Source: Agarophyton chilense (taxonomy: Eukaryota > Rhodophyta > Florideophyceae > Gracilariales > Gracilariaceae). Taken from it: 64,000 nucleotides of DNA. A program made the translations under genes and the position numbers. Below, one piece after another: positions 35,301 to 46,620 of the stretch. Where the stretch lies: the NCBI GenBank assembly GCA_030374765.1, contig JARGXX010000071.1, forward strand, positions 1,116,001 through 1,180,000. Reading direction: 5' to 3'. The notes beneath the pieces were generated by a model. The model did no database searches. It had not been told where the DNA came from and saw only the letters and a program-made list of their open reading frames with translations. The stretch's first letter is position 1. Every line of letters begins with the position of its first letter.

Positions 35301-35962
35301 GGTGTTACCTTCTTCAGCATCGCATTGAGAGCGGCCAAGATCTTGGAAACCCCTTGGAGGAACCGTCGGTAAACGTTGCACAAGTCCACGAAGGATCGTA
35401 GTTCCTTGTGGGTCATAGGAGGCTTAGCCTGGCGAATAGCATTTGTGGTCCGTGTGGCTACCTTTAGCTTTTCTGGGAGGACGACGTGACAGAGATAGTC
35501 CACTGAGGCCTGGGAGAAAGCGCATTTGCGGAGTTTCAGAGTTACTTCAGCGTCCTGTACGGTTGTTAGCACCTTCTTCACGTGGCGAAGGTGTTCCTTT
35601 ACGGTCCGTGAGAAGATTATAACGTCACCCAAATAGACCAGGGCGAACTTCCATTTGGTTCCGGACAGTATAATGTCCATTACCCGCTGGAAAGTGGCTA
35701 GTGCATTCTTCAAACCAAAGGGCATGCGAGTAAATCTGAACAGACCTTCATGGGTGCTAAAGGTTGTCAGCGCTCTCGCGTCTTCGGCCAAAAGAATTTG
35801 CCAATATCCCGAGTTAGCGTCCAGTGTGGTAAATACGAAAGCTTCGCCTAAGGAATCCAGACAGTCGTCCATGCGGGGTATCGGGTATGAGTCCCTCTTG
35901 GTTACTGCGTTCAGCTTCCTGTCGTCGACAGAGAACCTGACGGAGCCATCTTTCTTCGACAC
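32378..35962 (-). CDS. Chimeric open frame: element B RT-RNase H-IN fragment fused to element C gag
   Basis: One open frame of 1194 residues that exists as such in the sequence. The first ~620 residues are pol of family B: RT (VDDRKLNAVTKRDSYPIPR, MPFGLKNALATFQ), RNase H (LDTDSSDVQVGCALL, ADALSR) and the start of integrase with its HHCC-type finger. Near nt 34100 it passes into family C gag: a predicted coiled coil, an Arg/Ser/Asp-rich stretch, a capsid-like core (GLKELQCINPLYKKLVSYRY, also seen in family A gag) and a CHICYEHGHISPDC zinc knuckle. Domain order is the reverse of a normal element, so this is a rearrangement product and not a native gene. Whether it is expressed is unknown. Confidence 0.85.
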   Translation of the reverse strand: MSKKDGSVRFSVDDRKLNAVTKRDSYPIPRMDDCLDSLGEAFVFTTLDANSGYWQILLAEDARALTTFSTHEGLFRFTRMPFGLKNALATFQRVMDIILSGTKWKFALVYLGDVIIFSRTVKEHLRHVKKVLTTVQDAEVTLKLRKCAFSQASVDYLCHVVLPEKLKVATRTTNAIRQAKPPMTHKELRSFVDLCNVYRRFLQGVSKILAALNAMLKKVTPSEFEAPTNDQYEAFQTLKDNLLDPPILALPKPDRPFVLDTDSSDVQVGCALLQEQESPNDYRPIRYWSRTLTSAKQNYSTTENECLAIVWSVLKLRPYLKGTRFTIRTDHDSLRWLLNMTDASSRLDRWRVRLSEYDYEITNRPGINHQAADALSRINTDGTDDTPLDDLIPAPFTDDGPQDYTETDDLMCKVQSEDLEVKENEVYLLDWGTVPPHSAPPQLNAIAPEEKELLPITIEELLQAQVEDGYCKEAVQLVGNPGCLFEYDRFELLRRRSPLDGSLQRVIPTSRRARFIYLAHFLRLDGRPGSRGMHQTLRKFFSWPLMAQDLWQIARNCASCAQIRGSRANHQAKLKLFPAAGPMGFVALDILAPLPKSSNEQRFVLVITDGFTKLSRAHLLWADGNTLLECFGGPAAYVKGVETRLNRVSARLQTLEETILMEDVPEKPVAVSHQAKHERKRDDTRRRRGKRDSDESDSSNSSRSSRGSHHSNESDSSDSSSDDGHRRRSPRSKRSSATQGVLRACEKGRKHSGLKELQCINPLYKKLVSYRYYRLENFSLDRTPRGTGRVKDCIKRMQLSLRNQSFSGEDPTLVLDFLARFVAEADILGMTEGQAFFALPYFMKGLAEDQYNSVRGSSRASEGGVTCWPEAVQYLLRSYATNHAIQSAILALRDTRQKSGETETEFSVRLNKAFHRSGNVHSAGERCTMFIDGLDPSIRTLVARYREDRRKTTYLELVQHAQAEGDALRARAPGHRSRTAKALVMETKSPSLSLVAIERPQQEYDNVHFARSDIHSVPTTELPSTADDSYDTAQDGPLLYADSPRVHGPRIPYSNGALRQSRPGWKDTRQAVKFTDVRSGLQPSRPGRICHICYEHGHISPDCILTMREVARVIGNYEALTPVEKRIVPMTSYFRAKIDFPRSIPEAKPRNALLYPAEQAPDHRPVPSNPAAGAPLLVVQDSEAPPQADGTQEN

Positions 35963-35973
35963 GAGGACAAGAG
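34100..35973 (-). mobile_element. Element B, inner part (RT to integrase start)
   Basis: The 3'-side piece of family B element B on minus, separated from its 5' side (46621 onward) by the inserted element A. It is truncated within integrase at the fusion with element C, so chromodomain and 3' LTR are absent. Confidence 0.85.
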
Positions 35974-36640
35974 TGTAGTATCCGCTCTAACGGAGAGAGC
36001 AGACACCTGCGACAGCGTTCGGACTGCCGATAGGTCGCTTGCGGCGAAGGAAAAGGGGTGGTAGAGCTACAACACCAGCGAGCTGGAAGTGGGGTGTAAG
36101 GCCACTACTCGCCAGCGAGGGTGAACAGTGCAACTGTAAAACGTTGATGGAACGTAAGTACGAGACGGCTCGTGAAGGGTTTGGAAGCTGACTATCTATT
36201 ATAGCTTGTCCGGATCTCCGGTTAAGGAATCCTAAGCGAGGAACAGAATTGTCATGATGCCCATGTTGTCTCCTTTACTTGGAGTCGGCGCTCACCTCTG
36301 GTACACTATATACTGTGTGCCAGGGTGAGTGCCCAAATAAATATATAAATAATACCCAGTGGTCAGCCACTCAGCCAAACCACTGTAAGGGTATGGTCCC
36401 TAATAGACGTCTAGCTACAAAGGGTAGTAAAACCAGCCACGTGGATCGCCACTACATGCGCCGTTGCAAGCCACTCCACTCGTGATACCACGTGTTCCAC
36501 TAAGACATTCTGCCTCTAGGCATCCTATGCGGGATACCGTTTCATATCACTATGCTCATGATAACACTCACTTATGAGTTCCAACCGCGATTTCGCGAAA
36601 AACCAACCCATCGGATTCCCCATCATAGTAGAATACTACA
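35974..36640 (-). repeat. 3' LTR of element A (LTR3)
   Basis: 667 bp with TGTAGTAT/ATACTACA inverted ends and AAGAG target duplication outside. It contains ACACTATATACTGTGT (36303-36318) and the AT-rich AATAAATATATAAATAAT stretch. About 94-95% identical by eye to the 5' copy. Confidence 0.95.
36303..36318. promoter_or_regulatory. Symmetric TATA-like core in LTR of A
   Basis: ACACTATATACTGTGT has ACAC/GTGT outer arms around a TATATA centre, near-symmetric, 362 bp upstream of the accessory ORF start. The counterpart in the LTR of C is the perfect palindrome CACTATATAGTG. A role as a core promoter is inferred. Confidence 0.4.
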
Positions 36641-36664
36641 TACGCCCCTCGTTAAGCGCGAAGC

Positions 36665-38492
36665 ATGGGGGACGCAAGAAGCGTTTATACGCAGTTGGAC
36701 CGGTGTTACGGGTACTCATCGTCATCACGAATTCCTCGCCGCCTGACCAACTCTTACAGTTCTCAACAGCATTCTGTTTCTCACCGCTCTTCCGCTCGAT
36801 CTCTTGCGATGGGTCCGAACGCCGGGTCTAACCCATTCCAGCCCTCCTCTGAGGATGTGCCTTCTGGGGTTCCGTCCAACACTGCTGGTCATGCGTCGGA
36901 GCCTACTGCTCAACTGGGTCCATACCGTTCGTTCCCCACACCGTACACCGGATTCCGGTCCGTACCGTTATCTCAGCCAACCGTGGCTCCGATTCCGAAC
37001 GCGGCTTACGTCGCCTCTGCGGGTGTGATTCGAGCTCCTTCTCGTCGTGCTCAGCGAAGCTACCCGCACCCTGCGGATTTCTATGGACGAGATCCTCTCG
37101 ACAACGTTGAACTTTTCGTGCAAGCGCCGTGGTTTGATCCAGTTGCTATCCGCGATGACACGTTGATACAACAGTATGTACAAGGAGGGTACTTCCCTGA
37201 CGGTATTCCGGAACACGCGATTTATAGCGACGACTGGGCGAGCCATATTGCTTTGCCAGACAACGCGATTGCGCGATATTCAACGGAAACCTTGTCCGAA
37301 GCCCGTACGTGGCTCACCAAGCTGATTTACAAACGTCTTCACCGTTTTATCAGTACGGTTCTCCTCCCGCAGGACTGGGTACTAGATACCTAGAAAGCCC
37401 GTACCAACGGTGAAGGTTACTCGTATATCGAGACACTCGTTGAATTCGATGTTGGCAGTTGGCGCGGTGTGCGCGGTGTGCGTGATGCAGCTCTCTGCTT
37501 TCAGCAACCTCCCCTCCGTGCGGAGTTCCGATTCCTTAGAAAGCGTGACATTCCCTATTGGGATTATCTCCGTTGGGAACGTCGTACTCGATCACGTTTG
37601 GGCTATTTGGTGCCGTATCAAATGATCGAGGTCGACTGCATACGGCGGAACGCGCACTTCGGGCTCTACATCGGTATTCCGGAGCATTGGGCGGCGATCG
37701 AGAGTCCTCGTGGTTGCCCTGTGGAGCTCCCACCGGCGATCTCCTACATCGGGTCCGCGTTGGTTAGCGACCCGTTCTCGGGATATTGGACGGTTGTTTA
37801 TACCGAGTTTATCGCCAAGATGGCCGTCTTTCTTCTGTGGGATGCTTATGATACCTTTAGAGTTTGGTACATATGGCCCACAGCGCGAAAGTATGCGAGA
37901 GAACTCGATCTTTCCCTTGTCCTGGGATCCCGTGCGAACCATGCCGACTTCCTCAATCTTGTGGATTTAATCGACAGTGTCGACTGGTCTGGAGTGCCAG
38001 CTGATAAATCCGCTCGCGGAACCCGTGCAAGACACCACGACCATTCTCCTGGACGAACAGCAAGTGTTGGAGATTTCGTTTTGGTACGACCCCTGGACGC
38101 GCCAGTTGATCACCTCCGAGCAGGCTCGCTTTCTTCGGGAGAACCATCGTGACATGCCACCGAACCAGCTTACTAGATACGTGTACGATGCTACTCCATC
38201 CGAGAACGGAAAGGAACTGTATGAGGAAGCGCCGGGAGTTGAGGCTGAACTTGGTTACGAGGACGAGCCAGAGCTGGCAGGCGTAGAGACTTCCGTCGAT
38301 CAATCCGCAGCGGCGGGAGTTGCTCAAGAGAACTTTCATGGGTTTACCCAACAACCGAGTGCAGTGCCGGTCGAAGATCCAGGCTTGGATCCGCTGAGAC
38401 AGTTCCTCTTAGATGCAGGCTTTCCCGTGGACCAAGTTGAGGGTGATCGCGCACAGCTTCTTGCGAACCTCCGTGCTCGCACGTCTCTTTGA
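36665..38492 (+). pseudogene. Antisense accessory ORF of element A (aORF homolog, broken)
   Basis: On the strand opposite to gag-pol, starting 25 bp inside the 3' LTR with MGDAR and ending before pol's stop. It shares with the 645-residue aORF of element C a Ser-rich start, the RTRSRLGYLVPYQ block, GIPEHW versus LIPPWW, the VELPPAISYIGS block and the TEF/MAVFLLWDAYD block, plus an acidic C-terminal part. Broken, about two breaks. Product unknown. Confidence 0.75.
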
Positions 38493-38836
38493 TGATCCTA
38501 GAAAATACTCCTAGTCAACACCCTTGCGGTGGTATCTTGACACCAATAAAACTCCTGTGACTTCGTGTCTTCACGTTCCCTTCTTATCTTCTAGTCTTCA
38601 TCTCTTCTCGCTTCTCGAGTTCTGAACTTTTTCTTCTCGCTTCTCGAGTTTGTCATAGGTGATAATCAGTAAATGTCCTTTGCTTGCGTGTCTTCACGTT
38701 TCCTCTTCATGATTTCTTGTTTTCTTCTCGCCTTTCGAGTTTTTACTACCTTTGTAGACCACACTTAGAAATGGGATATGCCCATGAGCCCGACTATCGA
38801 GGAGTCGATCTCCCTAGAGAGTGGTAATCGCATGCG
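38493..38836. repeat. Convergence region between aORF and pol of A with short repeats
   Basis: A pyrimidine-rich gap carrying three copies of a CTTCTCGCTTCTCGAGTT-like unit and two of GTGTCTTCACGTT. It lies where the two opposing frames meet and may hold 3' ends of both transcripts. Confidence 0.5.
38545..38550 (+). terminator. Poly(A) signal candidate for aORF of A
   Basis: AATAAAACTCCTGTGACTTCGTGT begins 52 bp after the aORF end and closely resembles the site after the aORF of element C at 26538. Confidence 0.5.
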
Positions 38837-40900
38837 TCAGTGATATCGCACGAGCTGCGAACGAGGGATATGAGCTATAGGTTCCCACGTATCCGCTTCC
38901 GGAGGAAAACCGTACCAACGGACTCGATACAGTAATTCTCTATTATCTTCATGCTCGCCATGTTCACATATGCGATCCATAACATATTCCTGGGCGTTTC
39001 CCATTGCTTTCGCTGTTGGCGCAAGACTCCTGTCAACAGGTTTGAAATGCCTTAGGGCTGACCCAAGCGTCTCTGTGTTAGCAGTCTCAGCGTCGCTAAG
39101 CGTTCGCTCGTCGACTAACTGTCGTTCTACCCGCAGGGGCAGTGTACTCATTTCTTGAGAACCTTTCTCAGATAAAGAGCCATCCTGTTTTCCAGGTTCC
39201 ATAGAAGCGTAGTTCTTGCTACTTCTCAATTCCATTCGTGGATGAACTTCCTTCGGTTTATCCGATTCTGACCGCTGTTCGGTGGACGATGATGCTTGAA
39301 CCACGACAGGAGGCGATACCTCTTCTTCTTCCTGCCCACGAGGGGTGAGAGCCGATATCGGCGGAACAGCGAGTGGCGCTTCACCTGACGGTTCAGCCTG
39401 AAGCGGCAACGGCGCGTTTTCGCGTGCACTCGTTTCCAAGTCCTTGAGGCCAAAGTCCAAAACATCTTTCCTGCTTTCAGGTTCCATTTCTGTACTCACT
39501 GGTGTGCGCGTGCCACGGGGCATATCCAGATACTTCGGAAGCTGTCCGTGATGGGCGTACGAAACCGCCGGCAGTGGGAGATCAGGAGCTTTCTCCTCCG
39601 CTCGAGCCATTCGTTGCGGTTCACTCTCCCCAGAGTCACTTGGGCTTTTGCCTTGACGTTCCGTCGCACATGCCTCCTTAGTTCTACCAGATACCTGGAC
39701 TTCCACTTGCGGGTCAGGTGCGACTTCAAGGCGATCGCACGATACACGTTCAACTTCCTCACCTGTCTTGATGGCCACTGTGTCTTCATTAAGGTCCACC
39801 ACTTTGAAGGGTCCAGCCGCTATCGGCAACAGCTTATGACGAGATTCTTCCTGTTTGTAAGGTCTTTCGAATCGCACGAAGACGTGACCTCCTACTCGGA
39901 TTGCCGGATTTCCTCTTCGCCTTCTGGCGTCATAGTTTCGCCTATAGCGAGCTTGCGTCTTTGATAACTCCTTAGCCGCTTCTTCCGCTCTGGCCTTCAG
40001 GTCATTCCTCCATTTCAAATGGTACTTAGCCGGGGTCGGTGCGTCCAATTCTGTCTCGTCGTCGAGCGCAACTGGTAAAGCCGGAGGGATACATGAGAGC
40101 ACGAGGTCGAACGGTGCCGTCTTTTTAGAGGTATGCACTTGCGTATTGAACGCGTAGCACAGAGTATCTGTAAACATGTCCCATTCTTTCGGGTGGTCCG
40201 CAATGTAGTGTCGTAATGCTGCTATCAGCGTGCGGTTGAAACGCTCCACATGACCGTTGCATTGCGGATGATAGGTCGTGGTAGACACGTTTCGAATTCC
40301 CATAATGCGGAAAACATTCTGAAAGAACTTCGCAACGAATTGCTTCCCATTATCTGATAACAGAACTTCTGGTGGTCCGTATATAATTACCCAGTGTTTG
40401 ATAAACGCCTGTGCGATTACGGCTGCGGTTATCCGTTTCAGCGGCACAGTCCGCACTAGCTTCGAGAAGCGGTCGGTGATTACCAATAGGTAGCGATAAC
40501 CTCGCCTTGAGCGAATCAATTCCGCTGGGATGTCGATACTGCCGTATTGTAAAGGCGCTTTTGCCTGGAATAACTTCATCGCTTTCCGCTTCTTGCAAAG
40601 CTTCACGCGATTCTTCGCACATGTTGTACACCACCTCACTGTAGCATGGCAGTCCATTGCCTAAGTAGGCCAGTAAAAATCTCTTCCTAGAGTCATGAAC
40701 AACTTAGTTCCTCCTGGATGACCAGACAGCCTGCTGTAGTGCGCCAGATGGAGTACTCAACTCTTCCAGACGTGTGGAATCACGATTTGATCATGCTTTT
40801 CGACATGTCTTAACAGTATTCCTCGTGAATCGAGTGAAAAGGGGAGCTCCGCCCCTCCCTTAAGACGAGAGCGTATCGACGCACAAAACGTATCGGCGTG
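38837..40900 (-). pseudogene. Element A integrase and chromodomain part of pol (broken)
   Basis: Integrase with finger cysteines CHATVRWCTTCAKNR, DIPAELIRSRRGY (first Asp), LSDNGKQFVAKFF (second Asp) and GHVERFNRT (Glu), then a GPF-type module (AAGPFKVVDLNEDTV). A roughly 250-residue linker rich in Pro, Glu and Ser follows, and a C-terminal chromodomain (LLYRVRWYGFPPEADTWEP) closes the frame. Much shorter linker than in element C. Confidence 0.88.
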
Positions 40901-40939
40901 TTGCTCATTAAGAAGCTCAGTGCACGAGACTCGCTCGAG

Positions 40940-43380
40940 TTAAACTGAAGGGTCATTGTCTGCTAATGCAAGGAATGGGTCTGCATCCGAATAATCATCA
41001 AGGGTCTCTTGTTCCTCTTCTTCAAAAGATGGTGAATGGGTCTCCACATAGAACCAAGGTATCTCTTCATCTATTTCGCCTTGGGTTTCGCCCAGTGTTT
41101 TGAGTCGCGATAGCGCGTCAGCTTGGACATTGGCCAATCCCTTCTTATACTTCACTTCGAAATCGAATTCAGAAAGGCGTAAGCGCCATCGTCTGAGACG
41201 ACCAGACGGGTCTGTAATGGACAGTAACCATCGTAGAGACGAATGATCCGTGTTGACGGTAAAACGTTCTCCTTGGAGATACGGTCGCAATGTGGTTAGG
41301 GCCCAAACGACTGCAAGGCATTCCTTTTCTGAAACTGAATACATCTTCTCAGCTGCGTTCAGCGATCTTGACCAGTAACCAATGGGTTTGCGTTCACCAT
41401 CAGGGTGTGTTTGAAAAATGGCACACCCTACTTGGTACTCGCTAGAGTCGGTATCCACTGAGTATGGCCGGTTGGGTATGGGCAGCGCCAAGACTGGGGC
41501 TGTAATAATCTTTGGTCTTCAGCGTGTCGCACGCTTCCGCTTCAGCTTGTCTGAATTGTTCCAGCTGTACTGGTTGTCCTTTACGCAGCTTTGCGTTGAG
41601 CGGTGCCGCTGTATGCCAGTATCGCGGTACGAATCTTCGATAGACGTTGCACAAGCCGAGGAAAGAACGCAATTGCTTCTGTGTCGACGGAGGTTGTACT
41701 TCGCGGAGAGCCGCTGTTTGTGCCTCTTGAATGGCAAGCTGTCCCGGCTTGATTACATGTCCTAAGTACCGGACGGTGCCAGCGAACCATTCGCATTTCT
41801 TGAACTTCAAGGTGATACCTGCGCTCTGTAGTGCTTTGAGAATCTCCTCGACATGCCGTAAATGGCTTTCCACATCCTGGGAAAAGATGATCACATCGTC
41901 CAAATAGACTAAGCAATTCTTCCACTTGTATCTTGAGAGCAAAATGTACAGAGTACGCTGGAAAGTAGCCAGTGCATTCGTTAAGCCAAAAGGCATCCTT
42001 TTGAAACGGTAGAGACCGGCGTGACACGCAAATGCGGTTTTATCTTGGTCTTCTTCCGCTACAGGCACCTGCCAATAGCCAGAGTTGGCGTCCAATGTGG
42101 TGAACACGTTCGCTTCTCCTAAGCTGTCAATACATTAGTCCATTCGAGGCAACGGGTATGTATCTCGAACTGTAACTGCGTTCAGTTTTCGATAATCAAT
42201 ACAGAATCGTAAAGAACCATCAGGTTTTGGAACCAGCACCACTGGTGAGGCCCAAGCAGATTGAGTTGCTTCGATTACTCCTTCTTACAGCATTTTGCTG
42301 ACATTCTCCTCCTCGATTTGGCGAGTTCGCGGTCCCGCTCTGTAGGGTGGTTGGGAGATGGGTCGTGACCCTGGGACCAAATCAATGTGGTGTTCCGTAG
42401 CGGAGATCTCTCCTAGTTTTCCACTCCACATGGATGTATACTTCTTCAGCATAGACCTGATCTTCGTTCTGTAGTGTTCCGACACATGTGCTAAGTCTAG
42501 CTCATCGACCAGGCTCTCTGGATCCTTTGCCGTTTGCAATTGATCTCCAGACGGAGTTTGCAGTTCTTCGTCTGTGTCACCGACATGGGTTAATCCCAAT
42601 ACTTCTGCAGTAGAAATATGAGTAGGGACCACCACTGTGGGATGAGCCAAAGCTGTTGCAACAACCTGATTCTTCGGTATCTGATAATCGTTATCGGTGA
42701 AGTTACTCACTAGTATCCAAAAGGGGCTACCAGGATCAACCTGAACAATGCCGTTAGTGACTAGCAATCCACGGGATTCGTACATCCGAGTATTCGGTTG
42801 AATTACCACGAGTCGGTGTCGTTCTGTTCTTACTTGAACCCAAGTTTGGGTTTGCGCCTTCAGCATGGCACTCTTCGCTATTCGAATCTTCGGCGAGACT
42901 CATCCTCGGGATTTCCGGTATTCCATAGATGGTGGAAGTGGAGGTGCTTCAGAGCAACGACGCATTGGCTTGCAAACAATTGGGACCATTGATCCATCAT
43001 CTAGTTCCACTAGTTTTCTTCGCGGGCGAATGGCTTCGACAAACTTGTCGCAATAATCATATCCCAGTACCACTGGTGCAGCTAACTTCTTACAGACGAT
43101 GAAGTCGACTAGGACTACAAAGCGTTCCAAACGCACCACGAGTCGAACTGTTCCCAGTGTCTTCACAGCATTTTTGCTGGCATCCCGGACGTCCGGTAAA
43201 GGACCGTATCGAATACGTTCTAAGTCAGCAAGAGCGATCTCCGATTCCTGTATAAAGTTCGGACCAGCACCTGTGTCCAGGATAGTCAATCGACGAGATA
43301 ACAGATTCCTGTCAGAGCCGATGTCGGCATAGACCTTATAGTTTCTTTTAGACACTACCATGAGGTGACTTTCCTGTTTT
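40940..43380 (-). pseudogene. Element A protease, RT and RNase H part of pol (broken)
   Basis: Protease with KRNYKVYADIG and LDTGAGPNF, a linker with a HIDLVPGSRPISQPPYRAGP block that precedes RT, RT with MPFGLTNALATFQ and YLDDVIIFS, and RNase H with VDTDSSEYQVGCAIF to VQADALSRL. Closest relative in the window is pol of element C. Several breaks. Confidence 0.88.
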
Positions 43381-43585
43381 GACGGACAAGTATAACGTCT
43401 CCAAGGACGATGTAACTCACAGTCAAACTGTACTCGCTTTCCGTCCGGCGGATTGATTCCGTACGGCGGAAATTTGGGAGGCCTCAAGAGAATCTTGGAC
43501 TTCCAAGCGCGGGAGCAGGGAGGCGGGCTCTCCCTGGTCAGCACTAGCGGATCGACTAGTGCCGACCCCCTAGGGGCCCCCTTAC

Positions 43586-45739
43586 TTAGTTTTCCGGTTG
43601 CACCGGCTTATTCGCCTCAAAGGCGCCTCTTCCTACCGGGGTTCCGGGTTGTAACACTTCAGCATTCTGAGCAACCGTCTTGTCCGTCCGGCGCATTGGT
43701 GTCTGAGAAAACCAACTTTTGGCTTTCCAATACATGCCCGCCTGTACGCGGCTCCTTTCCTCTTCTGAGAGTGCTTCATAATTCGTCATGATACGACTCA
43801 GATCCTTTGCAGGAAGCGTGCATTCTGCACTCAAATGGTGTTTTCCATAACATGAATAACATATCAAACCGTCACGACGGTTGGTCAACATAAGTTGTGA
43901 ACGGTATGCCGTGCGAGTATCCACCCATCCGGATTTCCCGTTCTTAAAACCTCCTTGTGGAGGCACCTTGTAGGGACGGTACATAGGGCCACGGACCTCC
44001 ATAGCCATTAGGGCTTCCTCGTCCTGAGACTCCGAGTATGAGAGATCCACTGTAGGTACAGAAGAGTCCGTATATTCCATTAAATGGACCGCCTCCTCAT
44101 GCGAGTCACCCCCTTTGGGTGCCAACGACGAATCTCGTGAGTGCACTGGAGATTCTAGATGTAGCAGTTTGCTGAGCTGATTAACTCTGGCGGAGATCTT
44201 CTCCTTACTCATTGGGGTTCCAAAAGCCACTGAACGACGGGGGCTACCGCGCGCTCTGGCCGCGTCTCCTTCAGCTTTCGCAAACTGAACTAACTCCAAA
44301 AAGGAGACTCTTCCATGGTTCTCTAGATATCGAGCTACCAACGACTTGATGCTCGGGTCCAGCCCGTCGATGTACAAGTTAATCTTGTCCTCCGTCGAGT
44401 GGACGTTTCCACAGCGGACTGAAGCTTTGTTAAGCCTTGAGCTGTACTCAGCTTCGCCCTCCTCACGCTTTTGGGTCACATCCTTTAGGTCCAGGATCGC
44501 CTGACGTATCGCGTTTGAAGTCGCGTAACTGCGCAGCAAATACTGCACCGCCTCTGGCCATGAGGTAACGCCGCCTTCATCGGCTGTCAATGATCGGCAT
44601 ACGGAACGATATTGCTCTAAAGCAAAACCCTTCAGGAAGTGTGGTAAAGACACAAATTCCTGTGGTTCACTCATCTCTAGAGTGTCTGCTTCGGCAACGA
44701 ATCGAGTGAGAAACTCGATAACGAGAATGGGGGTCTTCCCATCAAATGTTAATTCATTCAGGCCGATCTTCAATCGTTTGATGTGATCCTTCACCTTCGC
44801 GGTTTCGCGTCCTGAGCGCTTCTTGCTCCTCACCTTCAGACGGTAGTATCTGTAATTCAGGACCTTTTGATAAAGCGGCTTCGTGCACGGGAGCACCTTC
44901 AATCCTCTGTAAGGTGAGCCTTTTTTTATCATTAACCACGAAGACGTGTTCTTCTTCCGAGATCGGGACCTTTGATGACCATCATCACTGTCGTCGTCTT
45001 CTGACGTATCTGAATCATCAGAATCATCAGTAATGGAACTAAAACCCTCTGTACTTGACGATTAATTACTCGAATCACGTGCGGACTTCCGCTTCTTACG
45101 TCTTGACTTCGACTTCTTCGAACGAGCTTCCTTCAAAGAAGCTCCTTCCTCTTCCAGCACGACTGGTTTAGCAGCAGTCTGCGCATGAACTGCCGCCTCC
45201 AGGCGTTCTAAACGATGGTTAACTCGAGTGAGGACTTCCTCTACATCCACGGTTAAGCCGGGTAGCGCATCGGCCGTATTCCCGTACCTCTCCAGTAGAT
45301 GGTTCAAATCCTCACGTAGTTTTTTCACTGATACAGAGACCTGCTTCCCATCGTCTTGAAGAACGAGTGCTTGATGCGCACTGCGCAATTGTTCAACATC
45401 AGCGATAAGAGCAGCGATCTGCGATTCCAACGCAACCATGCGCACACGCGAAGCGCTTGACTCAGACTTGAGACGACGCACTTTCCTTCGCAAATCATCC
45501 TCTTCTTGAGGTCCGACGACCTCAGGGTCAACTACGGCTTCTGTGGTGGGCGTGACTGCCGCTGCCACAGGGGCCGGTACATCCGAGAGATCTCGTTCAT
45601 CATACACCGAGCGTGAGCGCGACATCGCTTGACGATACAGCCTCTCTCCGGCTTCAACAGATGAGGCGAGCCTCGGATTCGGGGGTGGTCCCGCAGGACC
45701 GAGGCGACCATTACTCGACTGGCTTCGGGTCTTCGGCAT
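43586..45739 (-). pseudogene. Element A gag (broken)
   Basis: Starts MPKTRSQSS. Alpha-helical, coiled-coil-like N-terminal third, Lys/Arg/Ser then Asp/Ser-rich stretch, capsid-like core (SPYRGLKVLPCTKPLYQKVLNYRY onward in two blocks) and zinc knuckle CYSCYGKHHLSAEC of the CX2CX4HX4C form. Two near-identical partial copies lie at 1-790 and 4339-6456. About one break. Confidence 0.85.
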
Positions 45740-45954
45740 CCTAGTCCAAACCTGAGTCCAGGTGCGAACCAAATGGTGTCTTCGACTTCTCGACCACGTG
45801 TTCAACAACGATGAATTCTGCAATTGCGGGAGGTGGTTAGATAAACAATAACTGTAGTGATTCCACTTCTTCCAAGTATCGATATCGATTCCACGTTCCA
45901 GGAACGAATTGTTCAGTGCAGCTGACCACAGCGGTTCTAAGTCGGGAGACCACT

Positions 45955-46620
45955 TGTAGTATCCGCTCTAACGTAGAGAGCGGATACCTGCGACAGCGTT
46001 CGGACTGCCGATGAGTCGCTTGCGGCGAAGGAAAAGGGGTGGTAGAGCTACAACACCAGCGAGCTGGAAGTGGGGTGTAAGGCCACTACTCCCCAGCGAG
46101 GGTGAACAGTGTAACTGTAAAACGTTGATGGAACGTAGGTACGAGACGGCTCGTGAAGTGGTTGGGGGCTGACTATCTATTATAACTCGTACGGATCTCC
46201 GGTTAAGGAATCCTAAGCGAGGAACAGAATAGTCATGATGCCCATTTTGTCTCCTTTACTTGGAGTCGGCGCTCACCTCTGGTACACTATATACTGTGTG
46301 CCAGGGTGAGTGCCCAAATAATACGTAAATAATACCCAGTGGTCAGCCACTTAGCCAAACCACTGTATGGGTATGGTCCCTAATGGACTTACATCCACAA
46401 AGGGTAGTAAAACCAGCCACGTGGATCGCCACTACATGCGCTGTTGCAAGCCACTCCACTCGTGATACCACGTGTTCCACCAAGACATTCTGCCTCTATG
46501 CATTCTATGCGGGATACCGTTTCATATCACAATGCTCATGATAACACTCACTTATGAGTTCCAACCGCGATTTCGCGAAAAACCAACCCATCAGATTCAC
46601 CGACATAGTAGAATACTACA
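45955..46620 (-). repeat. 5' LTR of element A (LTR4)
   Basis: 666 bp, same ends as the other three LTRs, followed on minus by the primer-binding-site candidate TGGTCTCCCGAC at 45941-45952. AAGAG target duplication lies just outside at 46621. Confidence 0.95.

Larger units (their letters stand above)
35974..46620 (-). mobile_element. Element A, LTR-complete Ty3/gypsy chromovirus inserted in element B
   Basis: A 10.6-kb element on minus with both LTRs (5': 45955-46620; 3': 35974-36640), flanked on each side by the 5-bp target duplication AAGAG (35969-35973 and 46621-46625). Parts in its own order: primer-binding-site candidate, gag (about 45739-43586), protease (about 43380-42950), RT (about 42290-41500), RNase H (about 41480-41000), integrase (about 40890-39780), linker and chromodomain (38837-39000), then an antisense accessory ORF (36665-38492). 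It interrupts the reverse transcriptase of element B, so it is the later arrival. LTRs differ by roughly 5-6% by eye, so it is not a very recent insertion. The structure is whole but the coding parts are broken, about eight to ten breaks. Confidence 0.93.
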
